From assembly GCA_025200525.1 (NCBI GenBank), contig CM045761.1:76103551-76167550 (forward strand): a stretch of 64,000 nt of DNA. The letters run 5' to 3'. The position numbers and the translations under genes were made by a program. This DNA is from Camellia lanceoleosa (taxonomy: Eukaryota; Streptophyta; Magnoliopsida; Ericales; Theaceae). Below, piece after piece: positions 25,401-36,709 of this stretch. The stretch's first letter is position 1; the number at the start of each line of letters is the position of its first letter. The notes beneath the pieces were generated by a model that had not been told where the DNA came from, ran no database searches, and worked only from the letters and a program-made list of their open reading frames with translations.

Positions 25401-25500
25401 GCGATGTTTTGTTCCAACTTAGGCAATCCAGTCTATACTTGTATGCTGTGCGCATCACATAGTAATTCTAGGCTAATAACCGGAATAAGAGCACATAATG
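22447..25500. other. LTR body without gene
   Basis: TTGCATG-rich sequence of the 4.45-kb LTR. Frames up to 132 codons occur on both strands (for example 24316-24714 minus), but none has a recognisable domain. Confidence 0.6.
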
Positions 25501-25904
25501 TTTTCAAAACTCGATATCATGGTTAGTAGAGGCCGATCTTTGATCGGGCAAGCGGGGGTGCTCACGAAGTGACCTTCCCCAATCGTACCCAAGTTCCCGA
25601 GCCGAGGCAACTTTGGAGATGACGGACACATAGCCTTAGGCACGAGTCAGGGTTTCCTAAATTCCCCCAAAATAAAATATTTAGGTGGCGACTCTGTATC
25701 TGGGAAATCAGTCCATATTTGGCACTTCTTTCTAAAAATCAGTTTTTCAAAACGATTTGGCGGATTTGGACTCTTTGATGATTCATCAGTCTTGCATTGC
25801 ACTCTGCGAGATTAGATACAGGACCGTGACATTGAGTCCTGAACTGTAGTAAGCCCAAATGAACAAAACGGGATTCCCTCCCGGGACGTTTGGGCATGTC
25901 TATA

Positions 25905-26845
25905 GATGTAAATGTTGATATCGGTCATTACTCAACAACAATGGTAATCAGATGATGTAAATATTTACATCATCTGTGTAGGAATTCACATTGAACCAAA
26001 AGATAGGGGAAAAAAATTCAAAAATTGAGAGTTCTAATCATTTGATCACCATTAACAATCAATAAGATCAACAAGTCCAATATTAACAGAATGGGGGAAA
26101 TAGGTAGCTTATTACAAAATAATAGTACATGACAACAAAAAATCAACAATAATAACAAATCATATAAATGTTTACATCAGTTAGGTACATAATGTAAATG
26201 TTGACATCGGTCGTTACTCAACAACAACGGTAACCATATTTACATTATCTGTGTAGGAATTTACATTGAACCAAAAGATGAGGGGAAAATTTAGAAATTG
26301 AGAGTTCTAATTATTTGATCACCATCAACAATCCACAACACCAACATTCACAGAAGGGAGAAAAATAGGGAGTTATTACAAAACAATAGCATATGACAAC
26401 AAAAAACAACAATAATAATCAAGTAATGTAAATGCTTACATCAGTTATTTAGATTCAAATGAACGAAAAACAGAGAGTGAAAGGATGGGTGCATACATTT
26501 GCTTCTCATTGTGGCCGGCCACGAATGAACCACGGTTGGTGATATCAAATCAATGTAAACGTTAGCAGTAGTGGATCAAAACGGAATACCAGTCGCTAGC
26601 AATTGTGGGCGATGGTGGATGACGGTAGGATGGTGGTGAAGCGATGTGAAACCTAGGGTTAGGATTTAGGAGTTTTTGCTACAACGGTGATGGTTTTGTA
26701 AAGGAATGATTTGGGAGTGAAATATGAAACAAAAATGGAATAGGATCGGTTTTGATTTCAGAATATAATAAGGAGATTGAGGGTGTTTTGGTCTTCTAAC
26801 CTCAAATAAGACCTAATGAACTAGTTACAAAGAATATGAGTTAGT
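25905..26845. repeat. palindrome-rich repeat, right part, and flank
   Basis: Continues the TGTAAATNTTTACA palindromes (near 25907, 25946, 26163, 26192 and 26427) until about 26450. The rest, to 26845, reads like a degraded leader or promoter (GGTGGTGAAGCGATGTG, AAACCTAGGGTTAGG) without a gene. Confidence 0.55.
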
Positions 26846-28334
26846 GTAGCTCGACTTTTCGTGCTCCTTTCAGATACAACTAGCCCTACTGTTCAGACTC
26901 CCGTGGTTTTGAATCTGATTTCACAAGTGCAATGTGAAATAGATAAACATAAATGAGTCCAAATCCAACAATTCTTTTGGAAAATTGATTTTGAATCAAA
27001 ATGTCAAAAATTGACTGCTTTGCCAGATACAGAGTCGTCACCTAAATATTTTTGAAAATTTAGGAAACCCGAGACTCATGCCAAAGGCCACGTATCCGTT
27101 ATCACCAAGATTGTCTTAGCTCGGGAACTTAGGTACGAAAGGGGAAGGTCATGAATTGAGCACCCCACTCGCCCGATCAAAATCAGTCTCTACTAATCAT
27201 GATGTGATTCTTATTTACATTATATGCTTTTGTTCCGATGTATTTAGGCTAACTTACTACATGTCGCATACAAGTATAGTCTAATTTGCAAAAATTGAAA
27301 CACTTTGATTTCATGTTTGTTTTTGAAAATTGTTTTGAATATGTACCACTTGAAAAAGTGATCTCATATGTACATTTGATCAAATCATCCCAATTTGAGC
27401 AATTAACCTTCATTCACAAGCATTCAAACAGATATAACACTTAAGCACTTAGCCTCATGGTATTCATGCTTATCATGGCAACAATCACACGCATGCAATA
27501 TGGTAAAGCAACAAATGCTTACCTCAATTCCCGAGGCAAGCCAAAAGAGAAACTAGTTAGAAAAAATGCTTGCCCCTAATTAATGCAACATGACTAATGC
27601 AACACATGCAATGATGTAATTAATAGGCTCGGCTACTAATTATGACATATGAGTCAATTTGATAGCATGCGGTTTAAACATGTATTCAACGGAATATGTA
27701 AATTACAATGCTTTGTTAAAGTGATGAACCGAGTCTTGATTCATGCAAGACAAGTGGATGCAAACGTAAGAAATGTTAAAAGAAACATGATATTCTATTC
27801 TATCTATCATAAGCGGATAAATAAAAGGAAGAAAGACGTGGGGTTGGAAGACATACACATTATTACATATTTGGCCCTCGCACAAGAGGGTCCAAATAAA
27901 TAAATTAGCTAAGCTACTTAACTAATTATTACGAACCAAATGAAATAAACTAACTACGCTAGCTAATTATTACAACACTATGAATTAACTAACTATTTTA
28001 GCTAATTAAATAAGTACAACACAAAAATTAACTAGCTATTTTAGCTAATTAATTACAAATTAGAATTTAAACTAATTAATTGACTACAAAACATCATTAA
28101 TTAACTTAATTAACTAACTATTATAAGCATAATTTAACAAGCCCCGAGGGATGAGGGATGACTCATGCGTGCACACGGATTTTCCACCCGAAGATGCCTC
28201 TATTTTGCTGCCAGAATGCCTCTATTGCACAGTTAGAAAATTGCACTGTTTTTCCACCTCAACCTCTCATCTCCTCTGCTCTGCTGGAAAAAGGACACTG
28301 CTTGGCTGAAAAAGGTGACTGGCAACCCAAAAAT

Positions 28335-28398
28335 AGTGGCTGGCCGTCCGGCCACTAATAATGGTCTGCCGCCCAGTAAAAGTGGCCTATCGGCCACT
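28335..28398. promoter_or_regulatory. GC-rich palindromes GTGGC..GGCCAC
   Basis: AGTGGCTGGCC/GGCCACT (28335-28356), a weaker middle copy (28360-28377) and AGTGGCC/GGCCACT (28381-28398). They are counterparts of the palindromes at 21668-22231 in the related LTR. Confidence 0.5.
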
Positions 28399-29873
28399 AA
28401 TGTCGGTTCTTTCTTGCAGCAACAGAGAACAAACAGAGCATTCTCAATGGATGTTTGTCCACCCTACCTTTCCTTATCATTAAATAGCTCAAATGAGGAG
28501 CAGGCTTGATTCGCAAGCCATCAATCATTGCAATTTCATTGCATGATGACTTATGAACCAAGGGATACAATTTCAATAAATGGTAAGGAAAGACCAACAA
28601 AACCTCCTCCCTATCATGGATTGATCAAGGGAAATGGTTGACCTTGGAAACTTGGATCATTTCATCACTAACAAGTATGAAATAAGCCAAGTCTCCATGT
28701 GTTTAATTAACGTCTGATTGAACACCAAATCATTTTATTATCTTGCTTCATTTTATTCCAATATATTACCTCTTTTAAATTACCTTCCATCCATTAGTCA
28801 ATTAAGTCCAATAATGAAGATTGAGTCCACTAACGGAGAGAAGTATCAAACAAAGGGTTGTTTTGGACATGAGAGAGATATCATGCCGTTGGTAATGAAC
28901 CTCCGAAGAGATTAAACCATTAAACACAACAATCTCTATCTCAAGCTTAAATAAACAATCGGTTTGAAACAACTCTCAAAACAAAGAAAAAAAACCAAGA
29001 AAAGAGGGAGATTGCAGAGGTTATTAGAGATGAACACAAGTGTGGAAAGCTTGAAATAAATGTTATTAACTCAAATAGGTTGGTGGCTAAGGCCTAAATC
29101 ACCAAACTTATGAAGACCATTACACTACAAGCATGCTATACAAAGCATAAATGAAATAACTAGCCTAAAACAGACGTAAAGTAAGCAAAAATAGTGCTGA
29201 AATTCACACGGAAAAGCTTGAAAAAGTTAGCTACAATATTGAGGAATTTAAGATAGTAAACAAGCACAATGAGGGAAGGCTAATCTCTCCATTTTTGGGA
29301 CTTCAAAATTATATTTTTAGCCTCTGAAAACCTCTGAAAATCAGTGGTAAAAAGCTCCCAAAAAAAAATATTAAGGAAGAGATGGGAAACACAAGTGTAA
29401 AGGTTTTGGGAACAAGGTTCAAAGAAGGGTGATTAACCCCTCTACCTTTAATAGCCTTAAACCACAAGCTTCAGCCCATAAAAACAGTGTAAAAATAGTT
29501 CAAAAACAACAAGAAAAGATAGGAGAGAAGTAATGCAAAGATGCTCAAAATTATACCTCTTGAAGCAAGGCAACTCTTTTATTAACAAACCCACAAGTTC
29601 TCACTCTCAATGGCTAAAATTTAGACTCAATAATCTCAACAATGAGAGCTCCAATATTGGTTTAGGAAGTGTTTGGGTAAGGTGTGTGTGTTGCATGATA
29701 GAGATAGAGAGAGAATTTCAAGTTTTAGGGCTTTTGGAATTTTTTGTAACCTAAAAACATGAGGGTTGGCCTTATATATATAGAAAAACAGCTTCTCAGG
29801 TCGAAAATATCTATATAGGAACAGTTGGAGCTTATGGGGGACAGTTGACAAAAAATATCTATGGTTTACACAA

Positions 29874-29893
29874 GTGGCCGGCCAGCCGGCCAC
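29874..29893. promoter_or_regulatory. 20-bp palindrome GTGGCCGGC-N2-GCCGGCCAC
   Basis: Two perfect 9-bp arms are separated by CA. It belongs to the same motif family as the palindromes near 22190 and 28340. Confidence 0.5.
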
Positions 29894-29972
29894 AAAAGTC
29901 TACTTCTAGGCCCGACTTCATACGGGCATATCTCCTTCATCCAGACTCAGTTTTAGGTCATTATTAAGTCTA

Positions 29973-30739
29973 GGGGTTGGTTTGGCATCCTTCAAAAATG
30001 CCAAAAAATCAAAAAGTTACTAAAAAAAGTTTAAAAGTTATCACTATTCACCAAAAAAAATATAAAAAAATTAATTTTACACAAAAAAAAAAAAGTACAA
30101 CTCACTTCACACATGAGTTATACTTTAGCTAACTTTGGTTCGACAAAGGGAGCAGGTGGGTGCACAAACAAGACGATGTTGTTTGGCCCGTGGGGGCCCA
30201 TCACGGATCCCGTTTTGATAATCTGAATTGTTCAATGTGTAGAACTCGTCGAGTATTATATACTTGTAAAAAATCAAGTTGATCTGATATCGCTAACTAC
30301 ATTATCAAATCAGTTTTGTATAAAAAAAAATGGATGGTGTTATAGTTAACAGTTGATAAAAAATTAATCCGATCAAATAGCTATCGATATTTGATTAACG
30401 TGATTTTTTACAATCATATAGTACTCGACGAGTTCTACATATTGAACGATTCCGATTAGCAAAACAGGACCTATGGTGGTCCCCACAGGCTGAACAACAC
30501 CGTCCAATTCAATGCCTGAAAAGGAGGTAAGCATCTCCTATACGCTACTCTGCACAATGCTGCCACTGTACTGCCTACTTGCCAAAAAGCTTCTCCTATA
30601 CACTAATTTATACAATTTTTTAATACACATTTTTTCGTAAAAAGTCAAAAAGTTATCCCAAACAACCATCTTTTTTTCCTCAACTTTTTAGTCTAAAAAG
30701 TCAAAAAGTACACTTATTTAGGACATCCCAAATAACCTC
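29973..30739. mobile_element. putative MITE with nested foldback
   Basis: Ends GGGGTTGGTTTGG and CCCAAATAACCTC are imperfect inverted repeats. They interrupt a sequence that recurs at about 30865-31000. A nested inverted repeat occupies 30172-30504. AAGTCTA occurs on both sides but out of register, so the duplication is not secure. Confidence 0.4.
30172..30504. mobile_element. foldback MITE
   Basis: Long imperfect inverted repeat. The left arm has GACGATGTTGTTTGGCC, TTTTGATAATC and GTAGAACTCGTCGAGTA. The right arm carries their reverse complements, ending GAACAACACCGTC. Arms are ~150 bp with a short AT-rich loop. No clear target duplication was found. Confidence 0.7.
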
Positions 30740-31413
30740 TGGAAGTCTACTTTCCAATGGTAGTGGCCTCACATTTAAATTCTAAGTATGCAAAGAGATA
30801 TGCCTATTTTAGTGAAGGTTGCTCATTTCTATCTTAACCGGATTGATACTTAATTTCAAACGGCCATATCTCCCTCATCCGGACTCAGCTTTAGGAGATT
30901 CTTGAGTCTAAATTGAAGCTTCAGAAGTCCACTTTCTAATGGTGGTGGCCTCATATCTAAAGTCTAAGTGTACAAAAAGATGTCTATTTTGGTGAAAGCT
31001 GCTCAATTCTCTCTTAACAGTTTCATACTCAACCATTTCCCCAACTAGTTTTCTTCCATCCCCTCCTATTTTCTTCAACTCCAAAACCAAAAATAAGATG
31101 TTTTTAAAGATTTTTCAAAGAGTTCACATCTCTTTCATTTATTTCTACTTTATCCTTACTCGGTTTACCGAAAAGTGCAATATTTTAAACAAAATGCAAG
31201 CCTCGGAATATCGTAGAAATATTTGAAAAAAATATTTTGAAAAAGAGGGTTTTAAGGTCTAAAATAGTTTTGGTCAAAAATAGGGTGTAAGGTTAGGATT
31301 AAGAAACTCTTCTTGCTGAAGAAATCGAATAATTGTACAGTGTAACTTTCATCATCGTGTGATCAACCTGAAGCGTCCAAGTTTTAAGGGTGGTAAAAAA
31401 TAAGGTGTCTACA

Positions 31414-31687
31414 ATTAAATGGAATAAAACTCTTAGAAAGAGGATTTACTAAAAAAACTCCCATTTTGTAAAGACAATGAAGTAAAGTGCTATTGAGTCA
31501 TATCATAAGGAGATAAAATGAATTTTGTCTTAAAAATAATTTTAATATTGTTAGAAAGAAAAAAGAAATTTTAAGAATTTTAAAATTTATAAATATTGAT
31601 CTAAAAAAAAAGATTTAAAATAATAGATAAAGTGTTAATAATAGGACTCAAATATATATATATATATATGTAGGACTGGTAGGTACT
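31414..31687. other. AT-rich spacer
   Basis: No feature except a TA run near 31652-31668. Confidence 0.5.
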
Positions 31688-32951
31688 CAAGGGCGGACCT
31701 AGGGCTGGGCATAGGTGGCTGCAGCCCAGCCCAAAATTTAAAAAATCTATAGAAATTTTTTTTATAGCCCAACCTAGTCCAGCCTCCCAACCTCTCCCAA
31801 TCTAGCCCCGTCCCAAATAAGGGCCGATAGTTTTTTTGTTTGTTTTTTAGATAGGTAGCCCAATAGCAGCCTAATACTTACCCAAAAAAATAAATAGGCA
31901 GCCCAATAGGTTTGTATTTGTTTAAAGAACAAATCTTCGAAAACAATACTCACGTCTTTCAATAGATAGGCAGCGGCCCTCTCCGTCGTCTCCAGCAACC
32001 TGTAGTAGCTCCACTTTTCTAACATTTTTGGTAAGTGTAATTAACCAATTATTTTATTTCGTTGGTTGATAATGGATTTGATTAACAATGATTTTGAAAT
32101 TTTATCTTCATGCAACTAATATTATATTACCCTTAGTTTTTTTATGATGCTGCCTTGTTCAATGTTCTATATTGCTCTTAGTTTTTGAACTTTGAAAGAG
32201 TTTTTTTGGACAAATATAAAAATAACGAAAGCTTAAATAAAAATAATTGAGGATATATATATATATAAACCCTAATATTTAAAATTATTGCGAATATACT
32301 CTGGTTTAATATCAATTAGGGCTAATTTTTTTTAGGTTATAAATAATTAAACCTCCACACTCAAAAACGGGAAAACCCTTTTCCCATTTTATCGATCAAA
32401 ACTGAAATCTAGCAGTACAACATCCAATGTTGTTGAAACCTCATTTTCTAATGTGCAACTGCCTTCCATACCTCAAGCAAATAAACCAAGCGAATTTGAT
32501 TCAACTGTCATTGAGCGGGATCTTGGTTTACGCTTGCAAAATTGTGAATATCCGGTTAATCAACAGGATGAGGTTAGACAAGCTTATGTGAACTTGGGGC
32601 CTTATCAACCTAAACTTGAGTATCCTAGGTCCTCATTTAGAAAGCAGAATAGCCGATTTCAACATATTTGGTTTAAATAATTTTATTGGCTAGAGTATTC
32701 TCCTTCAAAGGATAAAGCATATTGTTTTTCATGCTTTTTGAAAATTGATCTAGATTCTGTAATCAATGAATTCGAATCTTTAAAGACTCGTCGAACACAA
32801 CTTAATTTGATTGTTTCTAATCAATAAATTTAGATATTAATCTAGATTATATTATTAATTCTCTTTTTTCTTGTGGTTATACTTAAAATATATTGTCTAA
32901 TCTTACCTTAACATTAGCCCACCCCATCGACAAATCCTGGGCCCGCCCTTG
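31688..32951 (+). mobile_element. non-autonomous hAT element, TSD TAGGTACT
   Basis: Terminal inverted repeats CAAGGGCGGACCTAGG and CCTGGGCCCGCCCTTG are flanked by a perfect 8-bp duplication TAGGTACT (31680-31687 and 32952-32959), diagnostic of hAT transposons. At 1264 bp it is a deletion derivative that keeps only the N-terminal part of the transposase. Confidence 0.92.
32453..32826 (+). pseudogene. hAT transposase N-terminal (TTF zinc finger) remnant
   Basis: Reads IERDLGLRLQNCEYP, VRQAYVNLGPYQPKLEYP, SSFRKQNSRFQHIWF, a stop at 32678-32680, then FYWLEYSPSKDKAYCFSCF and SLKTRRTQLNLIVSNQ before a further stop. This is the TTF-type zinc-finger region of plant hAT transposases, which binds element DNA. 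The catalytic core and dimerisation domain are absent. The premature stop replaces part of the expected FPWLEYS junction. It cannot make transposase, though the ends could be mobilised in trans. Confidence 0.82.
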
Positions 32952-33049
32952 TAGGTACTCCTATCTAAGTTCATTTAATAAGACTTGTTAATTAACCCAA
33001 AAAAATAATGGAATGGGAATGCTGTTGCGGAGTCTGTGCAGTAGTAATT

Positions 33050-33352
33050 ATTGTGTGGTGACATGGGTTTATTTTAAAGTTCATTTTGATAATTTAAATT
33101 GTTCATATTTTAAAATACATCAAGTAAAATATGTCCACAAAAAATTAAGTTAATTGGATATCGTTTACCCATTCATTCACTTACATTTGTATTGATTTTA
33201 ATATTTTAAATCACAATTATTATTTATTTTTGTAGCTACAAATGTGAGCGGATAAATTGGTAAATGATATCCGATTAATTTGATTTTTTGTAGGCATGTT
33301 TTACTTGATGTATTCTACAATGTGAACGGTTCGGATTATCAAAATAGACTTA
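33050..33352. mobile_element. foldback MITE
   Basis: The left arm (TGTGTGGTGACATGG, TTTTGATAATTTAAATTG, AAAAAATTAAGTTAATTGGA) and the right arm are reverse complements over ~120 bp, separated by an AT-rich loop. A related half copy follows at about 33405-33545. Confidence 0.75.
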
Positions 33353-33404
33353 TTTCGCCACACAACAGCAACAACAACTGTCGTACAATGAAATGAATCT
33401 ATTT

Positions 33405-33545
33405 CGGAGTGTATTTTGATAATCCAAACCGTTCACATTTTAAAATATATCAAGTAAAACATACTTACAAAAAATTAAATTAATTAAATATTATCTACTC
33501 ATTCATCCACTTATATTTATATTTATATTTATTTTAATACTTTAA
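33405..33545. repeat. half copy of the foldback arm
   Basis: TTTTGATAATCCAAACCGTT and the following AAAATATATCAAGTAAAACA correspond to the left arm of the element at 33050-33352, without a matching right arm. Confidence 0.65.
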
Positions 33546-34190
33546 TATATGCACATAGAGTTTCCCGGAAAAAAATCTCAAAATAGACCCCTCAAGCCAA
33601 GATGCTCTTCCCACAACCCCAACTAATGATTGTTTGGTAGTTGTGAAGTTATAATTATACCCACCAATCTCTCCGTTCCGCACTCTTAAAAACTTTGGTT
33701 GAAAAATTTAAAAAGAAAAATAAATAAAATATATTTATATTTATATTTTATATAATTTCATAATTTTTTTTTCTCTTTTCCAAATTTATTTTTTAACTTC
33801 CGTTTAGAATGTGTGAATTGACTTTTTAACTATTTTAGTCTTCAAATTAAACGTCACGTATAGAATAAATTGTTTTAACTTTTATAAAAAAAATAAAATA
33901 ATTATAATTTAAGGGAGCTGTTAAGATGTGCACCTCAATAAGATGTGCACATCATATACACATTTATTTTAAACCATTAGATTTTTACAAATTAATCTCA
34001 ACCACTCAATAATTTGATTTGGAATATTGACAACCTCTTCAACCGGTTACCTTTTTTCAAATTTCTTCAGGTTTTTTTCCCCAAAGCCCCTGTTTTGGAG
34101 ACAGCACGCGAGACACTCTTCTTCGCCCTTGAAGGGCATCCCTCGAAGACCATCCTACGAACAAGACCTACCCTGGACTTGGCCTGAAGG

Positions 34191-34247
<57 letters not shown>

Positions 34248-35440
34248 GCAATTTTTTTCTCTCCCCCTTTCTCCATATCCATTCTATTAAACCCTAGACC
34301 ACAATCCCTTTCTTTGAAACTGCCCCTTTCACGTTTGTGAACTGACTGGGTTGGTTTAAAAAAATAGGAAAATACCTAGACCGCAATCCCTGGGTTGTCT
34401 ATGAAACCCTAGACCGCAATCCCTTTCTCACATTTTATATTTTCATGATTCATTATCAGTGTTCTGTTGCTCTTTATTGTTATTAAAATTTTGGGATCTT
34501 ATTAATTTTTTGTTTTCATTTACTAATGTATGCATCTCACCAGTTCTTTCTTTTTTATGTTTTATATTTTGTATCTTACGAATTTTTGACTTGCAAACGG
34601 GATTTTGAAATCTTTGGCTTTTTTTTATGATGCTGTGAAATTATGATGCCCATTAACTGATTTCCATCACAGTTAAATGTTGATACCATTTTCCACAATT
34701 TTCCACTAAACTACTCAAAAAGAGGTTGACAAAACAAGACCAAAATGCCAAGCAAGTACCAGAGGTAAAGGAGAATACATAGATCTTTTGTGCTTCTTCT
34801 ATTATCCTGTCATGCCAACATGTCAAATTCAATTCAAGCCGCCAATTGAAGCCGGTAGCTTGAGAATCACATTTGTTCTTTCAATCGTTACCATTAAAAT
34901 GCAAAGACATTTTATGTAAAGATCCACCTTGATTGCATTTCCAACATTTAGCTTTCAAGTAATAATAATAGAAATCAAGATAAAGATCTCAAGACAAGCC
35001 CTTATCTCAATGAAATAGCAGATCCATTCAGTGCAATTCATCTTGGCATTGAGATGTGTAACAATCTTCAAAAAAGTGTTTGCACGTGTGTTGAGAGTGT
35101 AGACCTGTTCATATTTGCAACACAAAATAATAGGTTATCATCCGCAAAAAACTAATGGAAAATTCCTGGGTAGCACGCTCTAGCCAATTTCTAGACGGTA
35201 TACATATGGTCAAATTGTCAATAATTATTTGATTCTTAAGCAAAATAGATTAATTCTTGTTGCTATTAAAAGCATAATAGATGAAATCAAAAGGTCAAAG
35301 CAATCTAGAGTAAATTACTATTAACTGCTTAAAACATAAATGAAGAAAACAAAAACCTTTATATACCCAATGTTGGTTCATATTGGGAAACATGCTAGAC
35401 CACTTACTAAATCATCCATTACCTAACAATAAACCGAGTT
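33546..35440. other. spacer without recognised gene
   Basis: AT-rich, with a CT microsatellite at about 34195-34247. The 34027-34290 frame is only that repeat plus flank. No domain was found in 34300-35440. Confidence 0.5.
34195..34247. repeat. (CT)n microsatellite
   Basis: CT run interrupted once by TTT. Confidence 0.9.
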
Positions 35441-35490
35441 TTTAAAGCTGGAACTAGTTGACAATCACTAAGCAGGACATTAAACAATCC

Positions 35491-35826
35491 TTAGCGAGGC
35501 GAACCTTCACCATGGCGAGAATCATGATCCAAGTCCTCATAATAATCATCTTCATAGGGACCATTGTCCATGTAAAAACCATCATAGTGGCAGTAATCAA
35601 TATCATTGTCCTCATAGTGGCAGAAATCAAGATCCACATTGTCCTCATAGTGGCAGTAATCAACATCATCAAACAAGCATGAACCCTTATGCTTGAATGT
35701 GCGGATATGAGAAGCAAACTTCAATATCTCATCATCACCCTCATTAAAACCTATGCAATCCCTAACATCCACATACTCGAGTTCTTTGCAGCCTTGCAAA
35801 ATCATTACTAGGTTCTCTTTTTTCAT
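35491..35826 (-). pseudogene. F-box/LRR-like C-terminal exon fragment
   Basis: The minus-strand frame of 111 codons begins MKKENLVMILQGCKELEYVD, then VRDCIGFNEGDDEILKFASH. This resembles the last leucine-rich repeat and C-terminus of plant F-box/LRR proteins of the FBW2/SKIP type, where the LRRs bind substrates of SCF ubiquitin ligases. It is followed by an acidic tail with four DYCHYEDN-like repeats. No F-box or further LRR was found upstream (plus-strand side above 35826), so this is an isolated exon: a gene fragment, or a captured host exon next to the Mutator-like locus. Family assignment is by general pattern. Confidence 0.45.
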
Positions 35827-35829
35827 AGA

Positions 35830-36700
35830 TGCATACCCAATTCATTACAGGGTGTAACCCTATACCGCTAAACTACTGGTGTCGACTTTTATAGTTCATC
35901 TTCAGTAGAAAAGCAAGCTTGTAATTGTGGTGGTGAAGATTGTATATTAAAATTCAAATTGGAATTCAATTTTTGTTATATCCGTTTACCTTGTTCTTTG
36001 ACAAAGACTTCCAACTTATCTTCTATCATGCAAAATCTCCAAGATGTACAAAGCTTATCCTTTCTTGTTTGTCAATATTAGATTGTGAAAGTTGTGAGAA
36101 TAAATATTCACGCCAAACAGTGAATATGAACTTGAACACCATTAAGGTTCTATCAAGATCAGAAAATCCAATAACAATAATCCAAATCCAGTAGTCCAAT
36201 AGTTCAACAGGCCGGATACAAAGTTTTCAGAAAAACAATCCAATAGTCCATCGATTTAGAAGCTACTCAACTTCACCTATGACATAGGAAATACTAGGAA
36301 ATTAACCAAAAAATGATCTACCAAATAATCCAATAGTTCATCCAATCAAATAATCCTTTTTTGTGGATATTTTTATTTAATTTTTGTTTGAAGTGGTCAA
36401 ACGGTTGGTTGTGGTACATTTGTGTAAGTGTTTATTTGTGTAATGGTTATTCATACTTTGAACAAAGGTAGTAAACTTTCATCTCTGTTATTGCTTATGC
36501 AGTTTGTTAAGGTGAAAAGATGTGCAAAATAATATTTTTCGTAGAAAGATTCTTTCTTTTCTCGCCATAATCATTACTTTCCTTAAGTATTGTCTTCTTT
36601 ACTAACTCTATTTCGATGTTCTGTTTTTGTTTGTCATAGGTCCTCAATTTCTCCATCTTAACGTAGAAGTAAACCTATACCTCCTCCATCCCTTCCTCCG
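35830..36700. other. spacer without recognised gene
   Basis: CCAATAGTTCA-type short repeats near 36190-36350. No convincing coding sequence. Confidence 0.45.
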
Positions 36701-36709
36701 TAGCGGTTG

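Larger units (their letters stand above)
21453..25904 (+). mobile_element. 4.45-kb solo LTR, TSD GATGT
   Basis: Starts TGTAGACACCCC, ends CATGTCTATA (ancestral CATGTCTACA), and is flanked by GATGT at 21448-21452 and 25905-25909. Host sequence is continuous across it. No gag/pol frame is present. The many overlapping frames at 21564-22204 are GC-rich shadows. The length and the GGTGGCGACTCTG stretch near 25685 fit very large LTRs such as those of the Tat/Ogre group, but this is not proven. Confidence 0.85.
20680..26450. repeat. ~0.28-kb tandem repeat, five units, interrupted
   Basis: Units share ATTCACATTGAACCAAAAGA, TTCTAATTATTTGAT, TATTACAAAACAATAGCA and TTACTCAACAACAA blocks with one or two palindromes each. 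Approximate units: 20680-20930, 20930-21225, 21225-21452 plus 25905-25960, 25960-26245 and 26245-26450. The 21453-25904 LTR interrupts the third unit. Confidence 0.75.
26846..31413 (-). mobile_element. inverted ~4.57-kb solo LTR related to 21453-25904
   Basis: On the minus strand it starts TGTAGACACCTTATTTTTTA (31413) and ends near GTCGAGCTACA (26846). The stretch 27000-27230 is the reverse complement of a diverged version of 25500-25730, including the GAGTCGTCACCT/AGGTGGCGACTC landmark. Flanks are GTTAG and ATTAA, which differ only by transitions and may be a decayed duplication. The left boundary is therefore less certain. Confidence 0.75.
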
